A stretch of DNA of 29,399 nt from Clostridia bacterium (GTDB taxonomy: Bacteria; Bacillota_A; Clostridia; Christensenellales; Aristaeellaceae). A program made the position numbers and the translations under genes. The notes under the pieces are model-generated. The model saw only the letters and a program-made list of their open reading frames with translations. It had not been told where the DNA came from and did not search any database. The DNA is taken from positions 1 to 29,399 of the forward strand of contig JAFQOY010000113.1 of assembly GCA_017412025.1 (NCBI GenBank). Direction: 5' to 3'. Below, one piece after another: positions 1 through 8,828 of this stretch (positions are counted from its first letter, which is position 1; every line of letters begins with the position of its first letter).

Positions 1-21
1 GAAAAAACTGGATCAAAGCCC

Positions 22-50
22 TTGACATGCGGGGTGAAATGTGGTTTAAT
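22..50 (+). promoter_or_regulatory. Sigma-A promoter of the polyamine operon
   Basis: TTGACA at 22-27 and TTTAAT at 45-50 are separated by 17 bp, close to full consensus. Transcription would start near 57, giving a leader of about 50 nt before the regulator gene. No other promoter is visible between here and the end of the operon. Confidence 0.75.
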
Positions 51-109
51 CTGCACCGTAGCCGTAAATCTGAAGTATTGTATTACTAAACCAACGGGAG
101 GTGATCGCC

Positions 110-652
110 ATGGAAATCAACATCGGCGAGAAACTCAGAAGCCTTCGCCAGAAGAACAACCTGACCCAGAAGGAGCTGGCAGACCGGTGCGAGCTTTCCA
201 AGGGCTTTATCTCGCAGCTGGAGAGCAACCAGACGTCTCCGTCTCTTTCCACGCTTGAGGATATCCTGACCACGCTGGGCAGCTCGTTTCACGAGTTCTT
301 CTCCGACGAGCAGGGGGATAATCCCGTCTGCCGGAAGGAAGACGTGTTTATCAAGGAGAGCGACGACGGCGTAACGACGCACTGGCTGGTGCCCAACGCG
401 CAGAAGAAGGACATTGAGCCGATTATGGTGACGCTTGAGCCCGGCGCAAAGACGGAAAACGATCTGCCGCACATGGGTGAGGAGTTTGGTCATGTGCTTC
501 TGGGCAGCGTGACGCTGGTGCTGGGAGAGAAGACCTACCGCGTGCGCAAGGGCGACAGCTTCTCCTACAAGCCTTCCGTGCAGCACTATCTGCACAACAC
601 CGGCAAGACCCCGGCGACGGTGATCTGGGTCTGCACGCCGCCGAATTTTTAA
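110..652 (+). CDS. XRE-family regulator with C-terminal cupin domain
   Basis: This 180-residue protein has an N-terminal helix-turn-helix of the XRE/Cro type (about residues 5-60, with LTQKELADRC and SKGFISQLESN) and a C-terminal cupin_2 fold (about 108-178, with the HMGEEFGHVLLGSV strand pair and the KGDSF turn). Proteins of this build often sense a small ligand through the cupin and control uptake or breakdown of polyamines or amino acids. It is the first gene of a potABCD operon, so it is probably a polyamine-responsive autoregulator; that role is inferred from context. A GTG at 101 is in frame but lies inside the Shine-Dalgarno GGAGGTGAT (97-105), so the ATG at 110 is the start. PotA begins 23 bases after the stop. 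Confidence 0.9.
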   Translation: MEINIGEKLRSLRQKNNLTQKELADRCELSKGFISQLESNQTSPSLSTLEDILTTLGSSFHEFFSDEQGDNPVCRKEDVFIKESDDGVTTHWLVPNAQKKDIEPIMVTLEPGAKTENDLPHMGEEFGHVLLGSVTLVLGEKTYRVRKGDSFSYKPSVQHYLHNTGKTPATVIWVCTPPNF

Positions 653-675
653 GATATACACAGGAGGACATGCAC

Positions 676-1785
<1,110 letters not shown>

Positions 1786-2754
1786 ATGAAAAAGAACAAG
1801 GCGCTTGCCGTGCCCTTTGTGCTCTGGACGCTGATCTTTATCGTACTGCCGCTGGTGATGGTCGTCTGGTACGGCGTGACGGTGGAGGAGACGATCCCCT
1901 ATACCGAAATCGCGCAGGCGGACGGCAGCGTGATGTATCAGCTGGAGGACGGCACGATGACCGCGGAGAAGCCCTGGCAGAAGCGCGCGGTCGTGTCCAT
2001 TTCGAATTTCAGGCGCATGCTCGAGCCGACGTATCTGCGGCTGCTGCTGCGCTCGCTCAAGGTGGCGGTGATCACCACGGTGATCTGCCTGCTGCTGGGG
2101 TATCCCGTCGCGCTGATCCTGACGGGCAGGGATTTTAAGCGCCCTGCGCTGTGGCTGATGCTGCTGATATTGCCGATGTGGATGAACTTCCTGCTGCGCA
2201 CGTATTCCTGGATGAGTATCCTGGAGAATTCCGGCATCCTCAACAGCTGGATTGCGTCGCTGCGCGAGGCGATTCCGGCGCTTGACGAGTTCCTGCTTGC
2301 GCGGGGCGTGCGCCGCAGGATCATCTTCCTGTATAACGAGAACGCCGTCATCCTCGGCATGGTCTACAACTATCTGAGCTTCATGATCATGCCGATCTAC
2401 ACCGTGATCGAAAAGATCGACAAGAGCCTGCTGGAGGCGGCTGCCGATCTGGGCGCAAGCCCGGCCAAGAGCTTCCTGCGCGTGACGCTGCCGTATTCCC
2501 TGCCGGGCGTGCTGGAGGGGATCACGATGGTGTTTGTTCCGGCGGTGACGACGTTCGTCATCAGCCAGCTCATGGGCGGCGGCAAGGTGCCGCTCATCGG
2601 CGACATCATCCAGAATCAGTTCGGCAAATCGAGCGACTGGCACTTCGGTTCCACGCTCTCGCTGCTGGTGATGGTCGTTGTGCTGGCGTTCATGGGCGCG
2701 ATCAACCGGATTGACAAGGATGACGAGCCGGTGAAGGAGGTGCGCATCCTGTGA
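1786..2754 (+). CDS. potB: Spermidine/putrescine ABC transporter permease PotB
   Basis: This inner-membrane permease of 322 residues has about six transmembrane segments (first at about 8-28) and the EAA loop that docks with PotA (LLEAAADLGASPAKSFLRVTLP, about residues 215-236). It is longer than the usual 275-290 residues. The extra length lies in the first outside loop (about 34-65, rich in E, T and D) and in a second loop at about 145-185. It starts right after the potA stop with GGAGGAG as ribosome site, and its TGA overlaps the GTG start of potC (GTGA), so the two permeases are probably translationally coupled. Confidence 0.93.
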   Translation: MKKNKALAVPFVLWTLIFIVLPLVMVVWYGVTVEETIPYTEIAQADGSVMYQLEDGTMTAEKPWQKRAVVSISNFRRMLEPTYLRLLLRSLKVAVITTVICLLLGYPVALILTGRDFKRPALWLMLLILPMWMNFLLRTYSWMSILENSGILNSWIASLREAIPALDEFLLARGVRRRIIFLYNENAVILGMVYNYLSFMIMPIYTVIEKIDKSLLEAAADLGASPAKSFLRVTLPYSLPGVLEGITMVFVPAVTTFVISQLMGGGKVPLIGDIIQNQFGKSSDWHFGSTLSLLVMVVVLAFMGAINRIDKDDEPVKEVRIL

Positions 2755-3560
2755 CGAAGAAACTCCGAAAGGCGTATATCGGCCTGATCATGGCGTTTCT
2801 CTATGCGCCGATCGTCATGCTGATCCTGTATTCCTTCAACGACAGCAAGTCGCGCGCCAAATGGGGCGGCTTCACGCTGCGCTGGTATAAGGAGCTGTTT
2901 ACCGACGAGGCGATCATGGGCGCGCTGGGAACGACGCTTTCCATCGGTTTTCTCGCCGCTGCGATTTCGACCGTCCTGGGCACGGTCGGCGCGATTGCGC
3001 TCTTCCAGATGAAGCGCCGTCCGCGCCAGGCGATGCTCTCCGTCGTCAACCTGCCGATGCTCAACTCCGAGGTTGTCACCGGCGTATCGCTGATGCTGCT
3101 TTACGCCATGGCGCATATCCGTCTGGGGTATTTCACGCTGCTGCTGTCCCACGTCGCGTTCTGCGTGCCGTATGTGGTGCTGAGCGTGATGCCCAAGCTG
3201 CGCCAGCTCGATCCCAATCTGGCGGAGGCGGCGCAGGATCTGGGCGCGACGCCGCTGCAGGGCTTTTTCCGCGTGATTCTGCCGGATATCATGCCCGGCG
3301 TGTTCTCGGGCTTTATCATGGCGCTGACCATGTCCATCGATGATTTTGTCGTCAGCTTCTTTACGACGGGCAGCGGCGTTTCCAACCTGTCCATCACCAT
3401 CTACACGATGGCCAAGCGCGGCATTTCGCCCAAGATCAATGCGCTGTCCACGCTCATCTTCACCTGTGTGTTCATCCTGCTGATTGGCATCAACCTGCAG
3501 GACCTGAAGAAGGACGGACGCAGCAAGGAGAAGGTCGGGCATGTGCGCATTCCGTACTGA
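2751..3560 (+). CDS. potC: Spermidine/putrescine ABC transporter permease PotC
   Basis: This 269-residue permease is of normal PotC length, with six predicted transmembrane segments and the EAA loop LAEAAQDLGATPLQGFFRVILPD (about residues 158-180). It pairs with PotB to form the pore. The GTG start at 2751 overlaps the potB stop and is served by GAAGGAGG ending at 2740. Its C-terminus is basic and cytoplasmic. PotD follows after a 19-base gap. Confidence 0.94.
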   Translation: MTKKLRKAYIGLIMAFLYAPIVMLILYSFNDSKSRAKWGGFTLRWYKELFTDEAIMGALGTTLSIGFLAAAISTVLGTVGAIALFQMKRRPRQAMLSVVNLPMLNSEVVTGVSLMLLYAMAHIRLGYFTLLLSHVAFCVPYVVLSVMPKLRQLDPNLAEAAQDLGATPLQGFFRVILPDIMPGVFSGFIMALTMSIDDFVVSFFTTGSGVSNLSITIYTMAKRGISPKINALSTLIFTCVFILLIGINLQDLKKDGRSKEKVGHVRIPY

Positions 3561-3579
3561 TGGCCTGAGGAGGAAGAAT

Positions 3580-4716
3580 ATGAAAAGCATCTTGAAGAAG
3601 AAGCGGTTTCTCTTCGGGCTGATCGCCGTGATCGTGCTTGCGCTGCTCGCCTTCGGCGGGGAACAGGAAGCGGACGTCGGCGAAGAGGCGGAAGAGGAGG
3701 AGGAAGTCTCTTATGTCGTGATGCCGGAGAACCCGGTAAAGATGACGGGCGAGACGATTTCCGTATACAACTGGGGCGACTATATCGAGCCGGAGGTCAT
3801 CGACGTCTTTGAGGCGGAGACCGGCATCCGCGTGATCTACGAGACGTTTGAGACGAACGAGGATATGTATGCCAAGATTGCCATGGGCGGCTCAAGCTAT
3901 GACGTCATCATCCCCAGCGATTACATGATCGAGCGCATGATTCAGGAGCAGCTGCTTCAGCCGATCAACTGGGAAAACGTGCCCAATGTGAAGAACATCG
4001 ATCCCCGGTTCACGCATGAGAGCTATGATCCGGCGTTTGCCTATTCCGTTCCGTATACGTGGGGCACGATGGGCGTGCTCTATAACAAGGAAACCGTACT
4101 TGAAGAGCCGGACAGCTGGAATGTGCTGCTGGATGAGACGTATAAAATGGACATGTTCATGCTCAACGCGCCGAGGGATACGATGGCGATTGCGCTGGTG
4201 ATGGCCGGGTATGATCTCAACTCCACCGAGCCGGAGGAGCTGCAGGCGGCCAAGGAGCTGCTCATCGCGCAGAAGCCGCTGGTGCTGGCGTATGTCGTTG
4301 ACGAGGTCAAGGACAAGATGATCTCCGGCGAGGCGTCCGTCGCGCTGGTGTGGAGCGGCGACGCGACGTTCTGCATGAGCGAAAACGAGGAACTGGGATA
4401 CGTCGTGCCGAAGGAAGGCAGCAACATCTTCTACGATTCGATGTGTATTCCGCACAACGCGCGCAACGTATCCGGCGCGGAGAAGTTCATCGACTTCATG
4501 TGCCGGGCGGATGTGGCGGCGGCCAACTACAACTACGTCGGCTATGCCATCCCCAATGCCGCCGCCATCGAGGTCTGGGGCGCGGAGGAGTACAATGCCT
4601 CCCCGGTCAACAACCCGCCGCAGGAAGCGCTTGACAAGTGTCAGGTGTTCAGATACCTGGGCGATGATACGAAGCTCTATGATCAGATATGGACGGAGAT
4701 CATCTCCGAGTTCTGA
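3580..4716 (+). CDS. potD: Polyamine-binding protein PotD, without a visible lipobox
   Basis: This extracellular binding protein of 378 residues belongs to the PotD/PotF group: VYNWGDYIEPEVIDVFE (about residues 60-76), GSSYDVIIPSDYMI, the hinge region PYTWGTMGVLYNK and a C-terminal lobe with VPKEGSNIFYDSMCIP. The start at ATG 3580 has GAGGAGGA at 3568-3575; an in-frame ATG at 3541 lies inside potC and is rejected. The N-terminus has a basic head and a hydrophobic stretch (about 9-26), but no cysteine follows it. Instead there is an acidic stretch (EEAEEEEEE-like, about 28-44). Firmicute PotD proteins are usually lipoproteins, so this one may stay anchored by an uncleaved helix. Confidence 0.93.
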   Translation: MKSILKKKRFLFGLIAVIVLALLAFGGEQEADVGEEAEEEEEVSYVVMPENPVKMTGETISVYNWGDYIEPEVIDVFEAETGIRVIYETFETNEDMYAKIAMGGSSYDVIIPSDYMIERMIQEQLLQPINWENVPNVKNIDPRFTHESYDPAFAYSVPYTWGTMGVLYNKETVLEEPDSWNVLLDETYKMDMFMLNAPRDTMAIALVMAGYDLNSTEPEELQAAKELLIAQKPLVLAYVVDEVKDKMISGEASVALVWSGDATFCMSENEELGYVVPKEGSNIFYDSMCIPHNARNVSGAEKFIDFMCRADVAAANYNYVGYAIPNAAAIEVWGAEEYNASPVNNPPQEALDKCQVFRYLGDDTKLYDQIWTEIISEF

Positions 4717-4745
4717 CAAGGGATTCATGCGTGAAAGGGATTGAA

Positions 4746-4937
4746 ATGGGCAAAGAAAAGCGGTTTGTGAAGACGTATGCGCAGGGAGCCGTCAATATAA
4801 CGGAGATCTGGGTGGACCGGGAGACCGGCGTGAATTATATTTTTCACACATGCGGTTATGCGGGCGGCATGACGCCGCTGCTGGACAGGGATGGTCGTGT
4901 TGTCATCACGCCGATAGAGGATGACGACGGGGAATGA
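4746..4937 (+). CDS. Small DUF6440-family protein
   Basis: This 63-residue protein matches the DUF6440 pattern as I remember it: RFVKTYAQG, then TEIWVDRETGVNYIFHTCGYAGGMTPLLDRDGR. The family is found in Firmicutes and has no established function. The start at ATG 4746 has GAAAGGGA at 4733-4740; a GTG at 4731 lies in front of it. It follows potD by 29 bases without a terminator between, so it is most likely the last gene of the polyamine operon. It has no signal peptide and ends in an acidic tail. Confidence 0.8.
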   Translation: MGKEKRFVKTYAQGAVNITEIWVDRETGVNYIFHTCGYAGGMTPLLDRDGRVVITPIEDDDGE

Positions 4938-4964
4938 ACGCGGCGACGTTTCTGTACAATTGAA

Positions 4965-5011
4965 AAAGAACCACGCATCGGAGAAAACATCGGCCGGTGC
5001 GTGGTTTGTTT
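4965..5011. terminator. Bidirectional terminator between DUF6440 and the Abi gene
   Basis: The arms 4969-4981 and 4994-5006 (AACCACGCATCGG against its near-perfect complement, one G-T pair) form a 13-bp stem. On the plus strand TTTGTTT follows; on the minus strand CTTTTTC follows. It therefore can end both convergent units. Confidence 0.85.
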
Positions 5012-5016
5012 GATAT

Positions 5017-5913
5017 TCATCTGTTTTCAAGAAGTTCCTGCCAGTTTTCCGGGAAGCCGCACAGCGATATATCCGCCTCAGGGTATTCCTCGCAGAGCCT
5101 TGCGACGCCGTGGATCATCGTGGAATAGACACGGTGATTGCCTGCGGCGAATTTTAGCATGAGGATCGTCGGAAAGACGTATTCGCTTTCGTACTGCCTG
5201 TACTTCTCCGGCAGGATGGGGTGCTCCTCGATGGTCTGGTTGTAAAGCCTTGAGTAGTGCGCGCAGATGTTGCGCACATCCACGCAGGAACCGATCAGCG
5301 CAGCGAGCTCTTCAGGCGTCAGACTGTAATCGCGGCTCACTGCGCGCTGGTCATCCTCGGTCATGATATCGTAGAGCTGGGCGAGCATGCCGAAGGAGAA
5401 CAGCTCTACCGCAGCCCAGATGGGAAACTTGCCGCCGTATTTTTCCTTGTGGTGGCGGACGAAGGCGAGGTCGTCACAGCGCCGGACCTCTGTGCGGAAT
5501 TTGTTCATCAGATCCTTGTGCCAGCCCTGGCACTGCCGGCTCTGACGGAAATGGACGGCGTCGGTATATCCGGTGGAGCCGTATGCCATCGCCAGATGAT
5601 AGGAGATCTTGGCGCGCAGCTGCACTTCAAAGAATTCCAGGACGGGCAGAAGCTGATGACGAAGCCCCATGTCGAATTCATACAGGGCGCATAGATGGTC
5701 AAGCGATACGCCGTCAAGAAAGCGCTCCGGATCATCCGGTCTGCGCAGATGCTTGCCGTAGGTTGTCAGGCGATAGTAATTGACGGTGGAGAGAACGCGC
5801 TTCACATGATCGGGATTGCCGGTTTCAAGGCCATGGACGGCCATCATGCGTTCTGTCTGCTCCTGATAGCTCCGCGCAGGCTTGACGGGGGAATAGATTC
5901 TCTTTTTACTCAT
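5017..5913 (-). CDS. Abi_2 family (AbiD/AbiF-like) HEPN-type protein
   Basis: This 298-residue protein fits the Abi_2 family (AbiD/AbiF-like), members of which cause abortive phage infection in lactococci. Recognisable parts are VNYYRLTTYGKHL (about residues 40-60), LYEFDMGLRHQLLPVLEFFEVQLRAKI (about 80-107), the KFPIWAAVELFSFGMLAQLYD block and RNICAHYSRLYN (about 212-223). The last holds the Rx4-6H motif of HEPN ribonucleases (R-N-I-C-A-H), so RNA cleavage is a reasonable inference. The ATG at 5913 is chosen because AGGAG (5919-5923) lies 5 bases upstream; an earlier in-frame ATG (5937) lies within the telA terminator. No promoter of its own is visible. Whether it defends against phage here is unknown; many Abi_2 genes are domesticated or unstudied. 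Confidence 0.85.
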   Translation of the reverse strand: MSKKRIYSPVKPARSYQEQTERMMAVHGLETGNPDHVKRVLSTVNYYRLTTYGKHLRRPDDPERFLDGVSLDHLCALYEFDMGLRHQLLPVLEFFEVQLRAKISYHLAMAYGSTGYTDAVHFRQSRQCQGWHKDLMNKFRTEVRRCDDLAFVRHHKEKYGGKFPIWAAVELFSFGMLAQLYDIMTEDDQRAVSRDYSLTPEELAALIGSCVDVRNICAHYSRLYNQTIEEHPILPEKYRQYESEYVFPTILMLKFAAGNHRVYSTMIHGVARLCEEYPEADISLCGFPENWQELLENR

Positions 5914-5924
5914 GGCTGCTCCTG

Positions 5925-5959
5925 AAAAAGGCCGCAAAGCATCGCTGCTCTGCGGCCTT
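5925..5959 (-). terminator. telA terminator, abutting the Abi ribosome site
   Basis: On the minus strand GGCCGCA (5951-5957) pairs with TGCGGCC (5930-5936), and is followed by five T (5929-5925). The Shine-Dalgarno of the Abi gene starts just one base later. Confidence 0.8.
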
Positions 5960-5986
5960 GGGCTGATGTGGGAAAAAGACGGGAGC

Positions 5987-7195
5987 TTAACGGTTGATCT
6001 CCAGAATCTTGTCGCGCAGCTCCTTTTCCAGACGGCCGAGCTCGATGGACGCCTCGGCGCGCTTCTGCGCGCCCTCGCGCTGAATCTTCTGTACCTCGGC
6101 CAGCGTCTCGATCAGAGCGGTATTGGCGACCTTGATCGTCTCCAGATCGACCACGCCGCGCTCTGCTTCCTTCGCCGCCTCGATGGTGCCGACCTTCAGG
6201 CGCTCGGCATTCTGGCGCAGCAGCTCGTTGGTCATGTCGGTCACGGCCTTCTGCGCCTTGAGCGCTTCCTCGGCGTGCTGCATGCCCAGCGCGATGACCA
6301 TCTGGCTCTTCCACAGCGGAATCGTATTGGAGATGGTGGACTGGATGCGCTCGGCAAGCACATTGTCGTTGGTCTGCATCAGACGGATCTGCGGCCCCAT
6401 CTGCACGGAGACCATGCGGGTGAGCTTGAGATCGTGGATGCGCTTTTCAAACCGGTCGATCAGCTGCGCAAAATCGTTGGCGGCCTGCGCGTCGGCAGGG
6501 TCGGCGGTTTCCTGCGCTTTGGCGAGCATCGGCGGCAGATCCTGCTCGCGCAGGCGGCGCAGTTTGATTTCGCCCGCGATGATATACAGCGTCAGCTCGT
6601 GATAGTACTGCTCGTTCTGCGCGTAGAGATCATCGAGCATTGCTGCGTCGGAGATGAGCTGTTTCTGGTGGCTCTGCAGAGCGGAGATGATTTCGACGAT
6701 ATTTTCCTCGACCTTGTCGTATTTGGCTTTGAGCTGGGCGATGGAATTCCCGGCTTTTTTAAACAGGCCGAACAGACCGCCGCGCTTGCCCTCGTCCACG
6801 TCAAAGCCCTTGAGCTCGGCGACCAGATCGGTCAGCATGTCGGAGATGGCGCCGGTGTCCTTGGTCTTTACGTCCTCCAGAATCTTGTCGGAGAACTGGG
6901 AAATCTTCATCTGAGCGGCGTTGCCGTATTTGAGCACGGTTTCGCTGTTGGAGATATCAATGCGCTCAACGAACGCGAGAACGGCGGATTGTTCCGCCTC
7001 GGAAAGGTTATCAAAATTGAGGGAATCGTCCTCCGCAGAGACAGGCTCAGCGGGCGCCTCCTCGATCTTTTCCTGAACGGGTGCAGCCTGCATAGCGGCG
7101 GCAGCCGGGGCTGCGGCCTGAGCGGAAGCCTGCCGGGCAGCGGGCTCGGCGGTTTCTTCGCCGGGCAGAATCAGGCTGGGAATCTTCGGATCCAT
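5987..7195 (-). CDS. telA: TelA family toxic anion resistance protein
   Basis: This soluble 402-residue protein is a full-length TelA/KlaA family member (PF05816). It is mainly helical: after a disordered Ala/Pro/Glu-rich stretch (about residues 10-50) comes a core with the hallmark blocks RGGLFGLFKKAGNSI, DAAMLDDLYAQNEQYYHELTLYI, IRLMQTNDNVLAERI and NTIPLWKSQMVIALGMQHAE (about 285-305), and a charged C-terminal helix. The family was named for tellurite resistance, but its biochemical role is not settled; envelope-stress links are known. ATG 7195 is the start, with AAAGGAGAG upstream; the longer frame to 7252 lacks a ribosome site. It is likely transcribed alone, with some read-through into the Abi gene. 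A shorter paralog lies at 13186. Confidence 0.92.
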   Translation of the reverse strand: MDPKIPSLILPGEETAEPAARQASAQAAAPAAAAMQAAPVQEKIEEAPAEPVSAEDDSLNFDNLSEAEQSAVLAFVERIDISNSETVLKYGNAAQMKISQFSDKILEDVKTKDTGAISDMLTDLVAELKGFDVDEGKRGGLFGLFKKAGNSIAQLKAKYDKVEENIVEIISALQSHQKQLISDAAMLDDLYAQNEQYYHELTLYIIAGEIKLRRLREQDLPPMLAKAQETADPADAQAANDFAQLIDRFEKRIHDLKLTRMVSVQMGPQIRLMQTNDNVLAERIQSTISNTIPLWKSQMVIALGMQHAEEALKAQKAVTDMTNELLRQNAERLKVGTIEAAKEAERGVVDLETIKVANTALIETLAEVQKIQREGAQKRAEASIELGRLEKELRDKILEINR

Positions 7196-7272
7196 GTCAA
7201 TCTCTCCTTTTATCTGACGTCCGCCGCAGGCGGAAATACGGATGCAAAGCAAAACGACTGCATTCTACGAAA

Positions 7273-7301
7273 ATGATACACCAAAAAAGACGGCGTGTAA
7301 A
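7273..7301 (-). promoter_or_regulatory. Sigma-A promoter of telA
   Basis: On the minus strand TTTACA (7301-7296) and TATCAT (7278-7273) are 17 bp apart. Transcription would start near 7266, giving a leader of about 70 nt. Confidence 0.65.
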
Positions 7302-7323
7302 GCTTTTCTTTGCGATCGGTCTG

Positions 7324-7332
7324 TGTTAGAAT
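7324..7332 (+). promoter_or_regulatory. Possible extended -10 promoter of the EamA gene
   Basis: TGTTAGAAT has the TGn-TAnnnT form of an extended -10 element, 54 bases before the start codon. The -35 region is poor, so this is tentative. It would be divergent from the telA promoter. Confidence 0.4.
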
Positions 7333-7386
7333 ACGCTTTAAGCGCGCTGCATAACGCGCAGCGGCTGAAACGGAGGGGGAATACGG

Positions 7387-8253
7387 ATGACCAAGAGGGA
7401 ATGGATGGCAGACGGAATTCTGGTGCTGACCGCCATGATCTGGGGCACAGGCTTTGTCGTGATGAAAAACACGCTCAGCAGTCTGCCTCCCGGAATGATC
7501 ATCATGGTACGCTATGCGATTGCGTCTGTGCTCACGGGCGTGCTTTTCAGAAAACACCTCAGGGGAATAACGCGGCAGGATATGGCGCGGGGCGCGCTGG
7601 TGGGCCTTGCGCTTGCCGCCGCGTATATCGTGCAGACGATCGGGCTTGACCATACGACGGCTGGCAAGAATGCGTTTCTGACGACGGTTTATGTGCTGCT
7701 GGTGCCCTTTGGCAGCTTCTTTTTCTTTAAGCAGAAGCTGAGAATCACCAGCTTCATTGCGTCCGGTCTGATGCTCGCCGGTATCGGTTTTCTCTCGCTG
7801 GATGGAGAGAGCGGCGGCCTGAATATAGGCGACGTGCTCACGCTGATCTGCGGCGCGCTCTTTGCGGCGCATATCATTGCCGTGGAGCGCTGCCAGAAAA
7901 AGACGGACGCCTACGCGCTGATTGTGCTGCAGTTTGCGTTTGCGGCGCTGTTTGCCGCCTGCTATTTCCTTGTGTTTGAGCGCGGAGCGCCGGTGCGGGT
8001 GGATATCGGCACGGTGGGCGGTATGGTGTATCTGTCGGTGTTTTCTACCACAATCGCCATGAGCCTGCAGAATATCGGGCAGAGCATGGCGCCGTCCTCG
8101 CATGCGGCGATTCTTTTGTCGCTGGAGTCGGTCTTCGGCGCGCTTGCATCGTGCATCTTCCTCGGCGAAGTTGTCACAGGGAAGATGCTGCTGGGCTTTG
8201 CGGTGATCTTCTGCGCGCTGGTCGTCAACGAGGCAAAAAGCAAACCGGCATAA
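7387..8253 (+). CDS. EamA/DMT-family membrane transporter
   Basis: This 288-residue protein has ten predicted transmembrane helices arranged as two EamA repeats (about residues 8-138 and 148-283). Typical motifs are MIWGTGFVVMKNTL in the first helix, LVGLALAAAYIVQTIGLDHTTAGKNAFLTTVYVLLVP at the end of the first half and SSHAAILLSLESVFGALASCIFLGE near the end of the second. The family exports or exchanges metabolites such as amino acids; the substrate cannot be told from sequence. A GGAGGGG stretch (7372-7378) precedes the ATG. It stands alone between divergent telA and its own terminator. Confidence 0.9.
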   Translation: MTKREWMADGILVLTAMIWGTGFVVMKNTLSSLPPGMIIMVRYAIASVLTGVLFRKHLRGITRQDMARGALVGLALAAAYIVQTIGLDHTTAGKNAFLTTVYVLLVPFGSFFFFKQKLRITSFIASGLMLAGIGFLSLDGESGGLNIGDVLTLICGALFAAHIIAVERCQKKTDAYALIVLQFAFAALFAACYFLVFERGAPVRVDIGTVGGMVYLSVFSTTIAMSLQNIGQSMAPSSHAAILLSLESVFGALASCIFLGEVVTGKMLLGFAVIFCALVVNEAKSKPA

Positions 8254-8262
8254 ATGCAAAAA

Positions 8263-8311
8263 GACGCTGCTTCTGACGGCGTGTTTCCGCCATGCAGGGG
8301 CAGCGCCTTTT
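8263..8311 (+). terminator. Terminator of the EamA gene
   Basis: The arms 8263-8275 and 8295-8307 pair over about 12 of 13 positions (two G-T pairs, one mismatch), with an inner ACGGCG/CCGCC extension, followed by TTTT. Confidence 0.75.
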
Positions 8312-8385
8312 GATGTCCGGCTGTTTGCCGCAGATGCATTTGGACAGCCTGTGCCGCTGGAATCAAAACCGGAAATCAAAAACAA

Positions 8386-8425
8386 GCAAAAAAACAGAGA
8401 ATCAAGCTGCCGCCCGATTCTCCGT
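8386..8425 (-). terminator. Terminator of tRNA-Leu
   Basis: On the minus strand ACGGAGAATC (8425-8416) pairs with GATTCTCTGT (8403-8394) and is followed by seven T. It begins 2 bases after the encoded CCA end. Confidence 0.85.
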
Positions 8426-8426
8426 C

Positions 8427-8511
8427 TGGTGCGGTAGATGGGACTTGAACCCATACGTCATACAACACACGCCCCTCAAACGTGCCTGTCTGCCAATTCC
8501 AGCACTACCGC
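8427..8511 (-). tRNA. tRNA-Leu(GAG)
   Basis: This 85-base class II tRNA has acceptor arms GCGGTAG (8511-8505) and CTACCGC (8437-8431), then A and an encoded CCA. The anticodon stem CACGT/GCGTG encloses the loop TTGAGGG, giving anticodon GAG, which reads CUC and CUU. A long variable arm and the T-arm ATGGG-TTCAAGT-CCCAT fit a leucine tRNA. Confidence 0.95.
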
Positions 8512-8558
8512 ATATTCATTTGGCGCTCCCGCATATGCTTCACGGAAGCAACACGATT

Positions 8559-8587
8559 ATTATACGCAGATTGACGGGGATTGTCAA
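8559..8587 (-). promoter_or_regulatory. Consensus promoter of tRNA-Leu
   Basis: On the minus strand TTGACA (8587-8582) and TATAAT (8564-8559) are 17 bp apart, a full consensus sigma-A promoter. The start would fall near 8552, 40 nt before the mature tRNA. The rest of the gene-free stretch 8588-8725 shows nothing I can name. Confidence 0.9.
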
Positions 8588-8725
8588 TACCCGGGATGAA
8601 AAAAGTTCGCAAAATGCATTTTCATCGAACCGGAATGAAACAAAAGCCGGTCGGAAACCGTCAGATAGAGTGCAGAGGAAAGCGGACTGCCGGCGCACAG
8701 TTTGCGGGGTTTATTGAAAAAAGCC

Positions 8726-8754
8726 TTGCAAGCTGAAGGAAAATGAAGTATGAT
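8726..8754 (+). promoter_or_regulatory. Sigma-A promoter of the VanW gene
   Basis: TTGCAA (8726-8731) and TATGAT (8749-8754) are 17 bp apart. The start site near 8761 makes the ATG at 8760 unusable and supports the GTG start at 8829. Confidence 0.65.
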
Positions 8755-8828
8755 ATAAAATGAATGATTGTAGAATTGCCGGAGCTGTGTGTTCGCTTTC
8801 GGGCTATGAAGAAAGGGAGGTGTCGGTT

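Noticed and set aside
5912..7276. Plus-strand open frame of 454 codons opposite telA
   Set aside because: It is the complement of a clear telA gene; its Leu/Gly/Asp-rich translation matches no family.
8760..8828. ATG start at 8760 for the VanW protein
   Set aside because: It sits at the predicted transcription start and has no ribosome site; GTG 8829 has a strong one.
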